IMG/VR virus record: IMGVR_UViG_3300009788_000193
Location: 1 to 38,811 of that record
DNA from: a virus
DNA length: 38,811 nucleotides
Reading direction: 5' to 3' (one strand)
Below the pieces are notes generated by a model, which made no database searches, was not told the origin of the DNA, and saw only the letters and a program-made list of their open reading frames with translations. Shown in pieces: positions 16,956 to 24,935 of this stretch. The translations under genes were made by a program, and so were the position numbers. Each line of letters begins with the position of its first letter. Within the stretch, counting starts at the first letter, position 1.

Positions 16956-18175
16956 TGACATTCTCTAACGCCATGCGTTTCGACGACACCCCCAACCTGG
17001 ACGCCTTCAGCAGACTCAGGGTGTCGCAGCCTTTGACACTATTCGACTCCAAGCAAATCCACGACAATCAACCTTTGTTCTGGGACGACCAACAGGAAAG
17101 CGGTAGCGGTACGACCAGCGTGCATAGCGTCAACGCAGCACGAACACGCATGGGCGTGGCACTCAACACGGCGGGCAAGCGGACACGCCAGACGTTTATG
17201 CGCTTCACTTACCACCCAGGAAAATCGCAGCTTGTTGTTATGACGACACTCCTGAGCGGTGGCGGTAGCGGTATTACGGCCAGTGTAGGTGCATTCGATG
17301 ACGACAATGGCATATTCTTTTCTAGCATCGACGGAACCCTTAAAGCTGTGATTCGTTCCAACGTCACGGGTACGCCGGTTGATACGGCGATATCTCAATC
17401 GTCGTGGAACAAGGACAAGATGGACGGTTCTGGCCCGTCGGGGCAGACGATCGATCCGACAAAGACGCAGATACTCTGGTTCGATTTCGAGTGGCTGGGT
17501 GTCGGGCGAATACGATTTGGCTTCAAAATCGATGGGATATTTATCCTCGCCCATCAAGTTCTAAACGCCAACGCGCTCGACGTGGTTTATATGTCCACAC
17601 CCAACTTGCCATTGCGCTATCAGATCGAGAACGACGGCACGGGCGCAGCTACGACGATGGACCATCTCTGTTCAACGGTCATATCGGAGGGCGGCAAGTC
17701 TGAGCTTGGCGTGCTGCGTTGCGTGTCTACCGGTGGCACTCATGTAGACGTGGCCACAGAGAATATCATCTACGCCATCCTTGGCATACGTCTCAAGTCT
17801 ACGCACCTGGGTGCTGACATTGAGATTGTGTCGGCGGATATAGCGGAACATACGGGCAGCAAGTTTCTGGAATGGATGCTGATTCTCAACGGCACGGTGG
17901 CTGGTCCGCCAACGTGGGGCGACGAAACCAACTCGGCCATACAGACATTTACCGGCGCCACAGCCAACACGGTCACGGGGGGCACGGTAATCGGTGGCGG
18001 CCACTTTGCTTCGGCCAACAAGGGCGGCGCAGAAGGCAATACAATCAGCAGCGCGTTACGTCTCGGCGCTGCCATCGATAACACGGTGGATGAGATTGTT
18101 CTTGCTGTTCGGCCAATCGGCGGCTCGGCCAACGCCGACGTTGAAGGCTCCTTGATCTGGCGAGAGGAACCCTAG
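16955..18175 (+). CDS. structural / fibre-associated protein
   Basis: A 406-residue protein of a type found in the tail modules of environmental phages. It opens with NLDAFSRLRVSQPLTLFDSK, a characteristic N-terminus I associate with such structural proteins, followed by a beta-rich body with jellyroll-like runs (MRFTYHPGKSQLVVMTTLL, WFDFEWLGVGRIRFGFKIDG). C-terminal residues AVRPIGGSANADVEGSLIW end the domain. No enzymatic site is seen. Function within the virion is not known. Confidence 0.72.
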   Translation: MTFSNAMRFDDTPNLDAFSRLRVSQPLTLFDSKQIHDNQPLFWDDQQESGSGTTSVHSVNAARTRMGVALNTAGKRTRQTFMRFTYHPGKSQLVVMTTLLSGGGSGITASVGAFDDDNGIFFSSIDGTLKAVIRSNVTGTPVDTAISQSSWNKDKMDGSGPSGQTIDPTKTQILWFDFEWLGVGRIRFGFKIDGIFILAHQVLNANALDVVYMSTPNLPLRYQIENDGTGAATTMDHLCSTVISEGGKSELGVLRCVSTGGTHVDVATENIIYAILGIRLKSTHLGADIEIVSADIAEHTGSKFLEWMLILNGTVAGPPTWGDETNSAIQTFTGATANTVTGGTVIGGGHFASANKGGAEGNTISSALRLGAAIDNTVDEIVLAVRPIGGSANADVEGSLIWREEP

Positions 18176-18852
18176 TGGCCGTACTCAAGACATGGAATGG
18201 CACGCAATGGGTGGTTGCCACTGGGGCGGAAGATTTGACCGGCCTAAGCAACATCGTTGAAGACCTGACGCCCCAACTCGGCGGTGATCTGGACGTTAAC
18301 GGGAAAGAGATACAGTCAGCCGCCAATATTCCTTTTCAACTTGGCGATGCAGCGGGGGTGAATGCGGTTCAGGTTCAGGATTCCGGTGGAGTACAGGTAG
18401 CCAGTATCAACAGTGATGGCGCCTTGGTCCTGGCGAGCGGGGCGACTCTTACGGCTGGCAATCTGGTTCTCACCCTGGGCAACCTGACGCTCACCAATGG
18501 CATACTGGCGTTTACGGAGGGGCACGCTCATTTCGGGACGGAGACGGCGAACACGTCTAGCAGCGGCGTATTGACCCTCGATTGGACAGTTGGCAACAAA
18601 CAGAAACTTACCCTATCTGAAGACGTGACCACACTGAACTTTACGAACCCCGGAGGCGTCTCGTCATTGACGGTGCGGGTGATTCAAGACAGCACGGCAC
18701 GCACAATCGCCTGGACAGATATTCCTGTCATTTGGACAGACGCTGAAGGAGAACCGGACTTGTCTACCATAAGCAAGGTGTACTTCATCACACTCTATAC
18801 AGATGGTACAACCTACTGGGGATTCAAGACGCCGCCGCACGCCGCATCCTGA
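18175..18852 (+). CDS. tail fibre protein with LGGDLDVNGK motif
   Basis: A 225-residue fibre protein. It carries the phage-fibre signature NIVEDLTPQLGGDLDVNGKEI (residues 22-42), a Leu/Thr/Gly repeat stem (LTAGNLVLTLGNLTLTNG), and a C-terminal domain with LDWTVGNKQKLTLSEDVTTLNF and DGTTYWGFK. The start is GTG at 18175, overlapping the previous stop (TAGTG). The C-terminal module occurs at the tips of many marine and environmental phage fibres, where it is thought to bind the host surface. Confidence 0.82.
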   Translation: MAVLKTWNGTQWVVATGAEDLTGLSNIVEDLTPQLGGDLDVNGKEIQSAANIPFQLGDAAGVNAVQVQDSGGVQVASINSDGALVLASGATLTAGNLVLTLGNLTLTNGILAFTEGHAHFGTETANTSSSGVLTLDWTVGNKQKLTLSEDVTTLNFTNPGGVSSLTVRVIQDSTARTIAWTDIPVIWTDAEGEPDLSTISKVYFITLYTDGTTYWGFKTPPHAAS

Positions 18853-18865
18853 TGGAGACTGATTG

Positions 18866-20101
18866 ATGGCACTCGGACACGGCTCCGGCCTCTTCTCGCA
18901 GACCGAAGACACGCTGTCGACTAGCGGTACAGACATACTTGCCCTGGTCGGTGGTCGCATCAAAGGCGCTTCGTATGCGAAGTCTCTGATACCTGTGTCG
19001 AGCTTCGTGCGGAGTCTCCGCGTCGAGCTAGAAACCGCGCCTGGCGCGGGCAAGTCACGCTCTTTCCGGCTGTGGAAAGACGGATCATCAACGTCACTGA
19101 CTTGTACCATCAGCGATACCGATACGACTGGTTCCGATCTTGTCCACCAGGCGCTCGGATCGACAAGTTCATATTACGAATGGCGTTGCACTACGAGCGG
19201 CACACCAGCGGCATCCCGTGTGCGCATATCCGCATTGCTGGACACGAGAAACGCAGCCGACGATTTCTCCTATGTGATGTCCGGCTTGGACGGTTCGACG
19301 GCCATTGGTAATTCCACGGCATTCCTATCGTTGGCCGGTGACTATCAAATCGCAGACACAACTGACGTAGGCTCTCGCTGCTACTTGCCACACACCGGAA
19401 AAATCATTGCGATGTCGGCTAGATTGAATACCGCCACCCCACCCAAGGGTGATCCGAATCCACACCGTAGACGTTTGCAACTTTTCAAGAACACGACTGA
19501 TCTGGGGGCTGGTTACAGAATCAATTACACCGAATCGGATGCTGCGGGTACGATCCTTATAACGTCGCCAGGTACGACCACGTATGCGGATGGCGATTAC
19601 CTGACTGTGAAGTCCACCGCTACTGTCGGCACGCCACGCGATTCGTTTATCTCTGTTGCAGTCCTCCTTGCGTCTGACGCCGACGAGTTCGTTGTACCGT
19701 ACACCGGCATCCAGGGAAACTTGCCTGTAGGTTCAACAACAGTATTCGGTCATTTCGCCAAAGGTGTGGCAGCGCCGATTACCTCGTTTTCGCAGCGCCG
19801 CTCTTGCGGCATGGCGTGGCGTGGCAAGAAGATGCTCACGAATATATCCGTGCTTCCGGGCGGCAAGGGCCAATCCTGGCGGATGGATTCGCCGTATGGA
19901 TTCAATGTCACCTACACTGGCTCCAGCGCCAACACGTTGACGGACGATACGGGTGGTTTGATTAAAGGCGTATTCGACGATCTAAGCTGGGCGATAGAGG
20001 CTACGTCGATCGGCGCCTCGCTAAAGTCTAAGTTCAACTTCGCCTTGTTGTTGGAGCCCTTGCCCAACACGATCGGCGGGACGATGGGAGTACACTTTTG
20101 A
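18866..20101 (+). CDS. large tail appendage protein
   Basis: A 411-residue beta-rich protein at the end of the fibre cluster. Two halves seem to repeat: SRSFRLWKDGSSTSLTCTISDTDTTGSDLV and RLQLFKNTTDLGAGYRINYTESDAAGTIL, each followed by long strands, suggest duplicated jellyroll or sandwich domains. ATG 18866 is chosen; a TTG three bases earlier is possible. GGAG lies about 9 nt upstream. A receptor-binding or adhesion role is inferred from place only. Confidence 0.7.
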   Translation: MALGHGSGLFSQTEDTLSTSGTDILALVGGRIKGASYAKSLIPVSSFVRSLRVELETAPGAGKSRSFRLWKDGSSTSLTCTISDTDTTGSDLVHQALGSTSSYYEWRCTTSGTPAASRVRISALLDTRNAADDFSYVMSGLDGSTAIGNSTAFLSLAGDYQIADTTDVGSRCYLPHTGKIIAMSARLNTATPPKGDPNPHRRRLQLFKNTTDLGAGYRINYTESDAAGTILITSPGTTTYADGDYLTVKSTATVGTPRDSFISVAVLLASDADEFVVPYTGIQGNLPVGSTTVFGHFAKGVAAPITSFSQRRSCGMAWRGKKMLTNISVLPGGKGQSWRMDSPYGFNVTYTGSSANTLTDDTGGLIKGVFDDLSWAIEATSIGASLKSKFNFALLLEPLPNTIGGTMGVHF

Positions 20102-20430
20102 GTCGAGAAATACTACGCTGCGGAGAGTGCCACGCTTGTTGCGTGAACCACCAGAAGGTCATGCTGCAACCTGGCGAGAGCCCGCGAGACTTCGATACGG
20201 TCAAGGATGGACAGGGCAACGAGTGCATCCGTAATCGCGACAACGGCGATTGCATCTACCTACGTCGTGGGTTTGGATGCACGATTTGGGATAAGCCACC
20301 CCAAGTCTGCTATTATCACAATTGCTACAAGTACGTCGTGGTGAACGGTCACCAGGCAGACGAGGCCGAAAAGGTTGCTGCTGAACGCATCGGGCGCGGG
20401 CTGACGGGACTAGGGAATGATCGAGCCTAG
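20098..20430 (+). CDS. CxxCxxCC (YkgJ-like) metal-binding protein
   Basis: A 110-residue protein with the signature CGECHACC (C8, C11, C14, C15) and further cysteines at 43, 52, 61, 71 and 76, the layout of the YkgJ zinc/iron-cluster family. The start is TTG at 20098, overlapping the upstream stop as TTGA; no ATG is available before the motif. Family function is unclear; some members may bind an Fe-S or zinc site. It is the last gene of the late plus-strand operon and converges on the leftward operon. Confidence 0.72.
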   Translation: MSREILRCGECHACCVNHQKVMLQPGESPRDFDTVKDGQGNECIRNRDNGDCIYLRRGFGCTIWDKPPQVCYYHNCYKYVVVNGHQADEAEKVAAERIGRGLTGLGNDRA

Positions 20431-20460
20431 CTCCTGCTGAACGCTGCGGCGACGATTAAA

Positions 20461-20781
20461 TCAGCGCTTACCCATGGGAAAGAAACGCTTCCGAACGAGA
20501 TAGACAGCCATCATTCCAGCAGCACCGACGAGCCCTTGGAGGGGTGACACGGGTTCGGTTGGCGTGGATGGCGGGGTATATTGTTCCAAGAAGTGTGATA
20601 GTTTTGTTTCAAGTCGATCAAGCCCCGTCTCGACGGCGGTGCGTGTGAACGTTTGCGTCAAGCCTGTTCGTTCAGCTTGCGAACACCCGCCCAGGCTTGC
20701 GAACACCACTATGCCCAAGACGACGGCGGCAACAACGCCCACCCATACCGCCGCCTCGAACCATTTGTTGCGGCGGGTCAC
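20461..20781 (-). CDS. small membrane protein / lipoprotein-like, lysis-region
   Basis: A 106-residue protein with an N-terminal hydrophobic segment (AAVWVGVVAAVVLGIVVFASLGGC) that ends at a lipobox-like LGGC and a second segment GLVGAAGMMAVYLV before a basic tail RKRFFPMGKR. The middle is a coiled, Glu/Thr-rich region. GTG 20781 is chosen because it overlaps the upstream stop as GTGA. Topology fits a holin-type or spanin-type lysis protein, but no family is recognised. It is the last gene of the leftward operon. Confidence 0.62.
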   Translation of the reverse strand: MTRRNKWFEAAVWVGVVAAVVLGIVVFASLGGCSQAERTGLTQTFTRTAVETGLDRLETKLSHFLEQYTPPSTPTEPVSPLQGLVGAAGMMAVYLVRKRFFPMGKR

Positions 20782-20984
20782 CCTACGCCTCTCGCAAGAA
20801 AACACACCGCAGCCATGTAGACAACCAGACCGATTGTTCCGCCGATCTTGATCCAGGTTTCGCGGGAGAGTGCCACGCGCCTGCGAGGCATATCCCCTTC
20901 AAACGACAGGCCAGCATCCAAGGGGTTGTTAACGCCCGAAACTACTGCCCATTTGTCGCCGTCCCACACCTTGTGACATCCCAT
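20778..20984 (-). CDS. small single-pass membrane protein
   Basis: A 68-residue protein with one C-terminal transmembrane segment (IGGTIGLVVYMAAVCFLARG). The start ATG at 20984 overlaps the preceding stop as TGATG; a longer reading from 21005 is possible but breaks that pattern. The front part (MGCHKVWDGDKWAVVSGVNN) is soluble and unrecognised. Position in a run of membrane genes suggests a lysis or envelope role. Confidence 0.58.
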   Translation of the reverse strand: MGCHKVWDGDKWAVVSGVNNPLDAGLSFEGDMPRRRVALSRETWIKIGGTIGLVVYMAAVCFLARGVG

Positions 20985-21307
20985 CAGCCCGTTCCCCAGA
21001 CCCAAGCAAGGAAGGCTTGCGCGCCGCCAACCACTGAGTCTAATAGTCCACCCCCAACCGTCGCATCAACAGCCATAACCGCTACGTCGGAGAACACATC
21101 GATCTTGACATCAGCGGGCAAGCTCAGGTGTCCGTGTACGATGCTGGTCTCTTCGATGCCAACGCGGAACTGGATCATAGTTGCCTGACGGTCTTTGTCG
21201 TACTTGCTGTGGAGCATACAACCGGATGCCGCGCATATAGCGACAAGAGGTAGCACTAAACGGCCAAGAGGTAATAGTAAACGGCATAAAGGTCCAAGTA
21301 GCTTCAT
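20984..21307 (-). CDS. lipoprotein, lysis-region
   Basis: A 107-residue lipoprotein. The signal peptide KLLGPLCRLLLPLGRLVLPL is followed by the lipobox AASGC, with the acylated cysteine at about residue 30. The mature part has strands HGHLSLPADVKIDVFSD and a C-terminal hydrophobic stretch. ATG 21307 has a good site (AAAGGTG 6 nt upstream); the ATG at 21322 lies on top of that site and is less likely. An outer-membrane spanin-like role is possible; proof would need partner genes. Confidence 0.68.
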   Translation of the reverse strand: MKLLGPLCRLLLPLGRLVLPLVAICAASGCMLHSKYDKDRQATMIQFRVGIEETSIVHGHLSLPADVKIDVFSDVAVMAVDATVGGGLLDSVVGGAQAFLAWVWGTG

Positions 21308-21380
21308 CGTTTCACCTTTCATGGGAGCGGGGCGGGCAGCAAGCCATCAGGGAACCACCCGCCCCTGGAGAGGGAAATAC

Positions 21381-21491
21381 CTACAGTCCCAGCCCAGCGA
21401 ACAGTCCCGACACATCAAGATCGATACCGAATGCGCTGAGCAGCACAGACATAATCAAATTCACAAGCCAAGCTATGAGTGCTTCCATCAT
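21381..21491 (-). CDS. 36-residue membrane peptide
   Basis: A very small protein, MMEALIAWLVNLIMSVLLSA followed by 16 residues ending LFAGLGL. Residues 3-20 form one membrane helix and the C-terminal half is amphipathic with two acidic positions. Start ATG 21491 overlaps the upstream gene's stop as ATGA and is preceded by AAAGGA. It could be a holin-like or regulatory micropeptide. The frame and coupling are clear; the function is not. Confidence 0.62.
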   Translation of the reverse strand: MMEALIAWLVNLIMSVLLSAFGIDLDVSGLFAGLGL

Positions 21492-21931
21492 TTTTCCTTT
21501 CTAGAAAATTTTACATAAACAACACTGAGCGGATCAATATACCGCTCTTTGATTGTAACCGATAATCCGCAGCGATTGGCAATGGTGCGGATATGTTTTT
21601 GGAACCGCTTCCAGCATGGCTCAGGTAGCGATAGTCCTGATAACCCGTCGCCATGCTTAGACAGGCTTCCGTGAGAGGATAGAACCGGGGTTTTTGAGTC
21701 TGAATAGCCGGACGACGCGACTTTATTGTTAATTGGCCCACGGTTCCAAGCGGCAGACATCGCATCAACCGTCCTGCCGAGGTAGAAAAGCGTGTTTTCG
21801 TTGATATCAGCAGAGAAACGCCCTTGTCCGGTTTGTGCCCTCTTGGCGTTTCTCGACTTATTGCGAGATTCGCGTGCGTCGCCGCCACGCTCAATCCAAT
21901 CTGGATGCAGTTTGTCGGTTCGTCGTGCCAT
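21488..21931 (-). CDS. hypothetical basic protein
   Basis: A 147-residue protein rich in Arg, Lys, Ser and Asn. An N-terminal region (DWIERGGDARESRNKSRNAKRAQTG) looks disordered and basic, followed by a helix NENTLFYLGRTVDAMSAAWN. The C-terminal 45 residues (CWKRFQKHIRTIANRCGLSV, then VVYVKFSRKEK) could form a small mixed fold. An overlapping frame of 141 residues exists, but this one has the ATGA coupling to the next gene. I do not recognise it. Confidence 0.55.
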   Translation of the reverse strand: MARRTDKLHPDWIERGGDARESRNKSRNAKRAQTGQGRFSADINENTLFYLGRTVDAMSAAWNRGPINNKVASSGYSDSKTPVLSSHGSLSKHGDGLSGLSLPEPCWKRFQKHIRTIANRCGLSVTIKERYIDPLSVVYVKFSRKEK

Positions 21932-21942
21932 CGCATCGGATT

Positions 21943-22305
21943 CTATCCCCGGTTGGCGTCTTCGGTCTCGCTTTGCTTCGGCCTTAACAGTCGTCCCTTC
22001 GAATCTTTCAGGGTTCCCGCCTTGAGTTCGTCGAGGGCGCCTTTCAGACTACCGATTATTTCCTGCCCCACCTTGGTCTCACGTCCTTCGGCGCGGGCGA
22101 TGATAGCGTCGAGTTGCTCCTGTTCGCCTTTGTCGTAGTTTGGAGTGCAACCATATATTCTTATTAGACGAAGCATTCCTAGCATGTCCCCTGCCGCCGC
22201 GTGAAGCGGGCAAAGGTCGATCACCTCCTGTAATCGAACCGCCTCGCCATTTTCGTCGGTCGATTCTGACCAGCCTCGCAATTTGCAGTCTGTGCACGTC
22301 GCCAT
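21943..22305 (-). CDS. hypothetical Cys-containing phage protein
   Basis: A 120-residue protein. The first 35 residues carry CTDCK and a later CPLH motif, a small zinc-knuckle-like pattern, followed by a helical body (MLRLIRIYG, LDAIIARAEGRE, ALDELKAGTLKDSK). The start overlaps the preceding stop as TAATG and has GGAGG upstream. Function unknown. Confidence 0.65.
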   Translation of the reverse strand: MATCTDCKLRGWSESTDENGEAVRLQEVIDLCPLHAAAGDMLGMLRLIRIYGCTPNYDKGEQEQLDAIIARAEGRETKVGQEIIGSLKGALDELKAGTLKDSKGRLLRPKQSETEDANRG

Positions 22306-22769
22306 TAGTCCTCCTTAGGTTTCGCATCATCAATCGTCAACCGCGTAGCCGATTCGTCCGATTCCGGGCACACAATCTCACAGGGATCGCGGAAACTTGG
22401 CGGGCACATGACGTAGCAATCCTCTAGGAACTCCAAGAAGCCGTCTGTGTTGCCGTCTAAGCCATCTTCGCCGTCTAGGCCGTCAGAACCATCGGCGCCG
22501 TCAGTACCATCGGCTCCTGGGAGTCCATCGACTCCATCGGCTCCGTTGGCCCCATCAATACCATCCGCGCCCGGTGCCCCGTCAAGGCCGTTGGTCCCGT
22601 CAGCACCAGCCTCCGAGGACACCAGACGCGCAACGAATATGTCGCGGATTAGATCATCAGCGCCGCAACCCATCAGGCTCAATCCCGCACCACCGACAGC
22701 CGTTACCATCGCCAACTTGCCCAGCATCTTTGCGTACGCCCCGACCTTTTGTTGCATGTCTCTACTCAT
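22305..22769 (-). CDS. collagen-like lipoprotein
   Basis: A 154-residue protein with an N-terminal hydrophobic signal (KLAMVTAVGGAGLSLMGC) ending in an LMGC lipobox near residue 34. A tract of about 18 Gly-X-Y triplets (GADGTNGLDGAPGADG and similar, residues about 53-108) is rich in Asp and lacks the usual Pro content of collagen. The C-terminal 45 residues contain four cysteines. ATG 22769 has GGAG upstream. Collagen-like tracts form trimers; a phage-encoded trimeric surface lipoprotein could alter host surface or superinfection, which is inference. Confidence 0.75.
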   Translation of the reverse strand: MSRDMQQKVGAYAKMLGKLAMVTAVGGAGLSLMGCGADDLIRDIFVARLVSSEAGADGTNGLDGAPGADGIDGANGADGVDGLPGADGTDGADGSDGLDGEDGLDGNTDGFLEFLEDCYVMCPPSFRDPCEIVCPESDESATRLTIDDAKPKED

Positions 22770-22902
22770 CGTCAATTCTCCTATGGTTGTAACAATTTGG
22801 CCCCTACCGGGACTTCCAGCGAGCGTAATCGTTGCCACCGATGCTCTACTTCGCTGTGTCTGCCGGTTGAACGGCAATTCCTGCGGGGCTAGACAGGAAG
22901 TA
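22770..22902. other. 133-bp gap within the leftward operon
   Basis: Between the collagen-like lipoprotein gene and the next upstream gene I see only the GGAG ribosome-binding site (about 22775-22780). No small reading frame with a good start and no clear hairpin is visible. Confidence 0.4.
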
Positions 22903-23145
22903 TCAAATTTCCAATTCTGGCCATCCGGCCAATTCCTTACCATGCTCCCCTCGTAACTCGTTCACTCGATCACGCAACCAATCCAGCCTAGCGTCGCGTT
23001 CCTCGTCGTCCTCGATACGTTCTACCGTTTCATCTTCGTAGACCGCGTGGAAGCGTTCGGCATCCACGTAGAACTTGAACCCGCCAGCCACAATCGCCAT
23101 GATTGCCGTGGCGATGATGGGTAGGAGCCAAGCGGGGAATTTCAT
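22903..23145 (-). CDS. membrane-anchored coiled-coil protein (i-spanin-like)
   Basis: An 80-residue protein with an N-terminal membrane segment (FPAWLLPIIATAIMAIVAGG) and a highly charged helix afterwards (VERIEDDEERDARLDWLRDRVNELRGEHGKEL). This is the topology of inner-membrane spanins (Rz-like), which pair with an outer-membrane lipoprotein. A lipoprotein gene lies nearby at 20984-21307. Coupled to the upstream gene by ATGA. Spanin function is a topology-based suggestion. Confidence 0.6.
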   Translation of the reverse strand: MKFPAWLLPIIATAIMAIVAGGFKFYVDAERFHAVYEDETVERIEDDEERDARLDWLRDRVNELRGEHGKELAGWPELEI

Positions 23146-23339
23146 TTCATATCCGCCCGTATCAAGGCGATCTCGCGCCAGACTTGCAAACCGTCTTGGT
23201 TATCGAAACGGTTTGATTCCATCATGGCGACTCGCGTGTTGAACGTGAATATCTGCATGACCGTCCACCCTTGCACGGCAACGATAACGCCCAGAACCCA
23301 TAGAATGATGCCTATACGTCCGTTCATGTCCTTGCTCAT
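23142..23339 (-). CDS. small single-pass membrane protein
   Basis: A 65-residue protein with one strong membrane helix (IGIILWVLGVIVAVQGWTVM, residues about 9-28) and a charged C-terminus with helix VWREIALIRADMK. It could be a holin. The start may be ATG 23339 (GAGG adjacent) or ATG 23327. The 3' end overlaps the coiled-coil gene by 4 bp. Confidence 0.6.
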   Translation of the reverse strand: MSKDMNGRIGIILWVLGVIVAVQGWTVMQIFTFNTRVAMMESNRFDNQDGLQVWREIALIRADMK

Positions 23340-23421
23340 ACCTCGGAGCCTCCCGTCTGTAAAGTTGTGGGAGGCTACCGAACTCCCTTGCCTGTATCAT
23401 ATTCAGACGGGTGGGCGGTGG

Positions 23422-23598
23422 TCAATCGTGTCCAATCACAGCGTAAAGCCGCTCCAACCCCTGTAGCTGCTCCCTCGTCAGCTTCTTACCTTTGCAGTGC
23501 TCCCGCAAGCTGCGGGCGAATTCGTCGTCATTCCCCGTCAGCATGTCGGAGGTGTCCAGCAGGATAGCGTTAACCATTGCTTTTTGTTTAGCATTCAA
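23422..23598 (-). CDS. 58-residue hypothetical protein
   Basis: A short frame starting with TTG at 23598 that overlaps the upstream stop as TTGA, the same coupling seen at 20098. The product begins MNAKQKAMVNAILLDTSDML and continues with a DDEFARSLREHC helix and KKLTREQLQGLERLYAVIGHD. Composition and helical pattern look like a real protein. An internal ATG at about 23577 would give 51 residues. Function unknown. Confidence 0.62.
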   Translation of the reverse strand: MNAKQKAMVNAILLDTSDMLTGNDDEFARSLREHCKGKKLTREQLQGLERLYAVIGHD

Positions 23599-23879
23599 CC
23601 ACCCGCGTCCGTTAGGCTCTGCAATTCATTCTTCAGCCGTTCGACCTCTTTCTCTGCCGTCGCTATCCGTTCTTCGGGCGACTTGCACCACTTACAGCGA
23701 TTGACGTATCTTGTGCTGCTTGAGGTAGGACTAACTGGATGCCATACCACCCAGCACAAGCATTTCGTTGGCTTGCAGTCCGGGCAAAGTATGGGTCGGG
23801 GCGGGCCAATACCAGCTTTAACTCGGTCCATTGAAACAATCGTCCCCGTTCCGCCGCATGTCTCGCAGGTGTCAGTCAT
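23595..23879 (-). CDS. DnaJ-type zinc-finger and coiled-coil protein
   Basis: A 94-residue protein with CETCGGTG (residues 5-12) and CPDC (32-35) motifs, the CxxCxGxG-type zinc knuckle of DnaJ, followed by CLCW and CKWC pairs and a C-terminal coiled coil (ERIATAEKEVERLKNELQSL). Overlaps the upstream gene as ATGA. It may be a small RNA- or protein-binding adaptor; no known phage role. Confidence 0.66.
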   Translation of the reverse strand: MTDTCETCGGTGTIVSMDRVKAGIGPPRPILCPDCKPTKCLCWVVWHPVSPTSSSTRYVNRCKWCKSPEERIATAEKEVERLKNELQSLTDAGG

Positions 23880-24082
23880 CGCTTGCCTCCATGTTGCTGC
23901 TTATATACGGCAAGGCGCTCCTCATATTCTTCCTTTGGGCCGTGCCTCTTGAGCCGTGTTAATTCCTCTCCCCACCATTCGTCTTCTCGGTATTTCTGAT
24001 ACTTCGTCCAGAACAGCATGGCGATATAGAATATGCCAACCAGCGGCACAGCAATTCGCAATAACAATAAGTCACTCGTCAC
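23876..24082 (-). CDS. small membrane protein
   Basis: A 68-residue protein with one membrane segment (LLLLRIAVPLVGIFYIAMLF) and a charged, helical C-terminus (KYREDEWWGEELTRLKRHG). GTG 24082 is chosen: the frame stays open much further upstream, but that part is the shadow of two other genes. TTG at about 24070 is an alternative. Confidence 0.55.
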   Translation of the reverse strand: MTSDLLLLRIAVPLVGIFYIAMLFWTKYQKYREDEWWGEELTRLKRHGPKEEYEERLAVYKQQHGGKR

Positions 24083-24278
24083 AAACCACCTCAACTTCCT
24101 TGCACGCCTGTATCCTCGCCAGTGCCCGCTTGGCGGCTCGGAGGGCGGAGGGCTTGGATTTATAGCTCCTATGGTTATCAATAGTGTAGTCGCCAAAATA
24201 GGAAGCAACTCGCCAGAACCCAAGGAACAGGTCGTCCTCCCACAAGCGAATGACAATTTTATTCTTACGCTTTGGCAT
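24072..24278 (-). CDS. hypothetical basic protein
   Basis: A 68-residue protein with strands (KIVIRLWEDDLFLGFWRVASYFGDYTI) and an Ala/Lys/Arg helix (KPSALRAAKRALARIQACKEV). The pattern of three strands and one helix recalls small DNA-binding domains of the AP2/integrase-arm type. That is a weak fold suggestion. It overlaps its upstream neighbour by 14 bp. Confidence 0.58.
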   Translation of the reverse strand: MPKRKNKIVIRLWEDDLFLGFWRVASYFGDYTIDNHRSYKSKPSALRAAKRALARIQACKEVEVVCDE

Positions 24279-24786
24279 CGGAACCCCCTTTCACGTAACA
24301 GGTATGCACGCCCAAGCCCACGCCCGTCTTGCCGCACTTGGGGCACTGCCAAGGGATACGTTGGCAGTGCTCGCATTCGTCTACATATTCGACGTGCCCG
24401 GCCTTACAGGCTTTCCATTCGATGCGGGCGATGAGATCACCTACTTCCTTCTGCGCGCAAGGCGACAAACAGGCGCCATGCATACATGATGCAACGTGAA
24501 ACATGCCGCCAAGGTGCCATGTCTCAATAAGATCCAGCATCTCCGCGTGCTCGGCGTGTATCTTGAGTAGGAGGGCTGCACCTTCGCTTGCGACTCGCTG
24601 GATGCCTTCGGCGCACGATTCGCCTTCTTTCAGGTTGCGGAAATCGCTGCTCAATGGCTCGCACCAATCCTCGGTAAGGTGATACGCCTTGCCCGCAGTT
24701 CCTACCGCCTCCAAGATGGCATCTACTTCTTCGACGCCCGTAGCATCGAATCCATAGTAGTAGCCGTATAGTTTTCGTTCTCCCAT
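24265..24786 (-). CDS. hypothetical protein with C-terminal zinc ribbon
   Basis: A 173-residue protein. The N-terminal part (RKLYGYYYGFDATGVEEVDAILEAVGTAGKAYH) and central helices are unrecognised. The last 45 residues have a zinc-ribbon layout: CEHC, then CPKCGKTGVG and a final C. Extra cysteines (CMHGACLSPC) sit in the middle. ATG 24786 has AAAGGAAAAGCGAG upstream. Confidence 0.65.
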   Translation of the reverse strand: MGERKLYGYYYGFDATGVEEVDAILEAVGTAGKAYHLTEDWCEPLSSDFRNLKEGESCAEGIQRVASEGAALLLKIHAEHAEMLDLIETWHLGGMFHVASCMHGACLSPCAQKEVGDLIARIEWKACKAGHVEYVDECEHCQRIPWQCPKCGKTGVGLGVHTCYVKGGSDAKA

Positions 24787-24935
24787 CTCGCTTTTCCTTT
24801 CACTGGCACGGGCCGGGTATGAGCCGACTTACTCTGCGATCGTCTGACACGATTGTCACCTACTGGCTAGAGCACCAACTTGCGTTGTGCGTGTCTCACC
24901 ACGCCGCCGTGCCTCCCAACGTCCGAGAACGTGGG
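24787..24935. other. 149-bp intergenic region with an AACGTCCGAGAACG copy
   Basis: No gene seen. The stretch carries AACGTCCGAGAACG at 24918-24931, repeated at 25164-25177 in the next gap. The element may be a regulatory or processing site. Confidence 0.4.

Noticed and set aside
21511-21936. Alternative 141-residue minus frame overlapping the 147-residue gene
   Set aside because: It lacks the stop/start coupling to the downstream gene and has a less protein-like composition.
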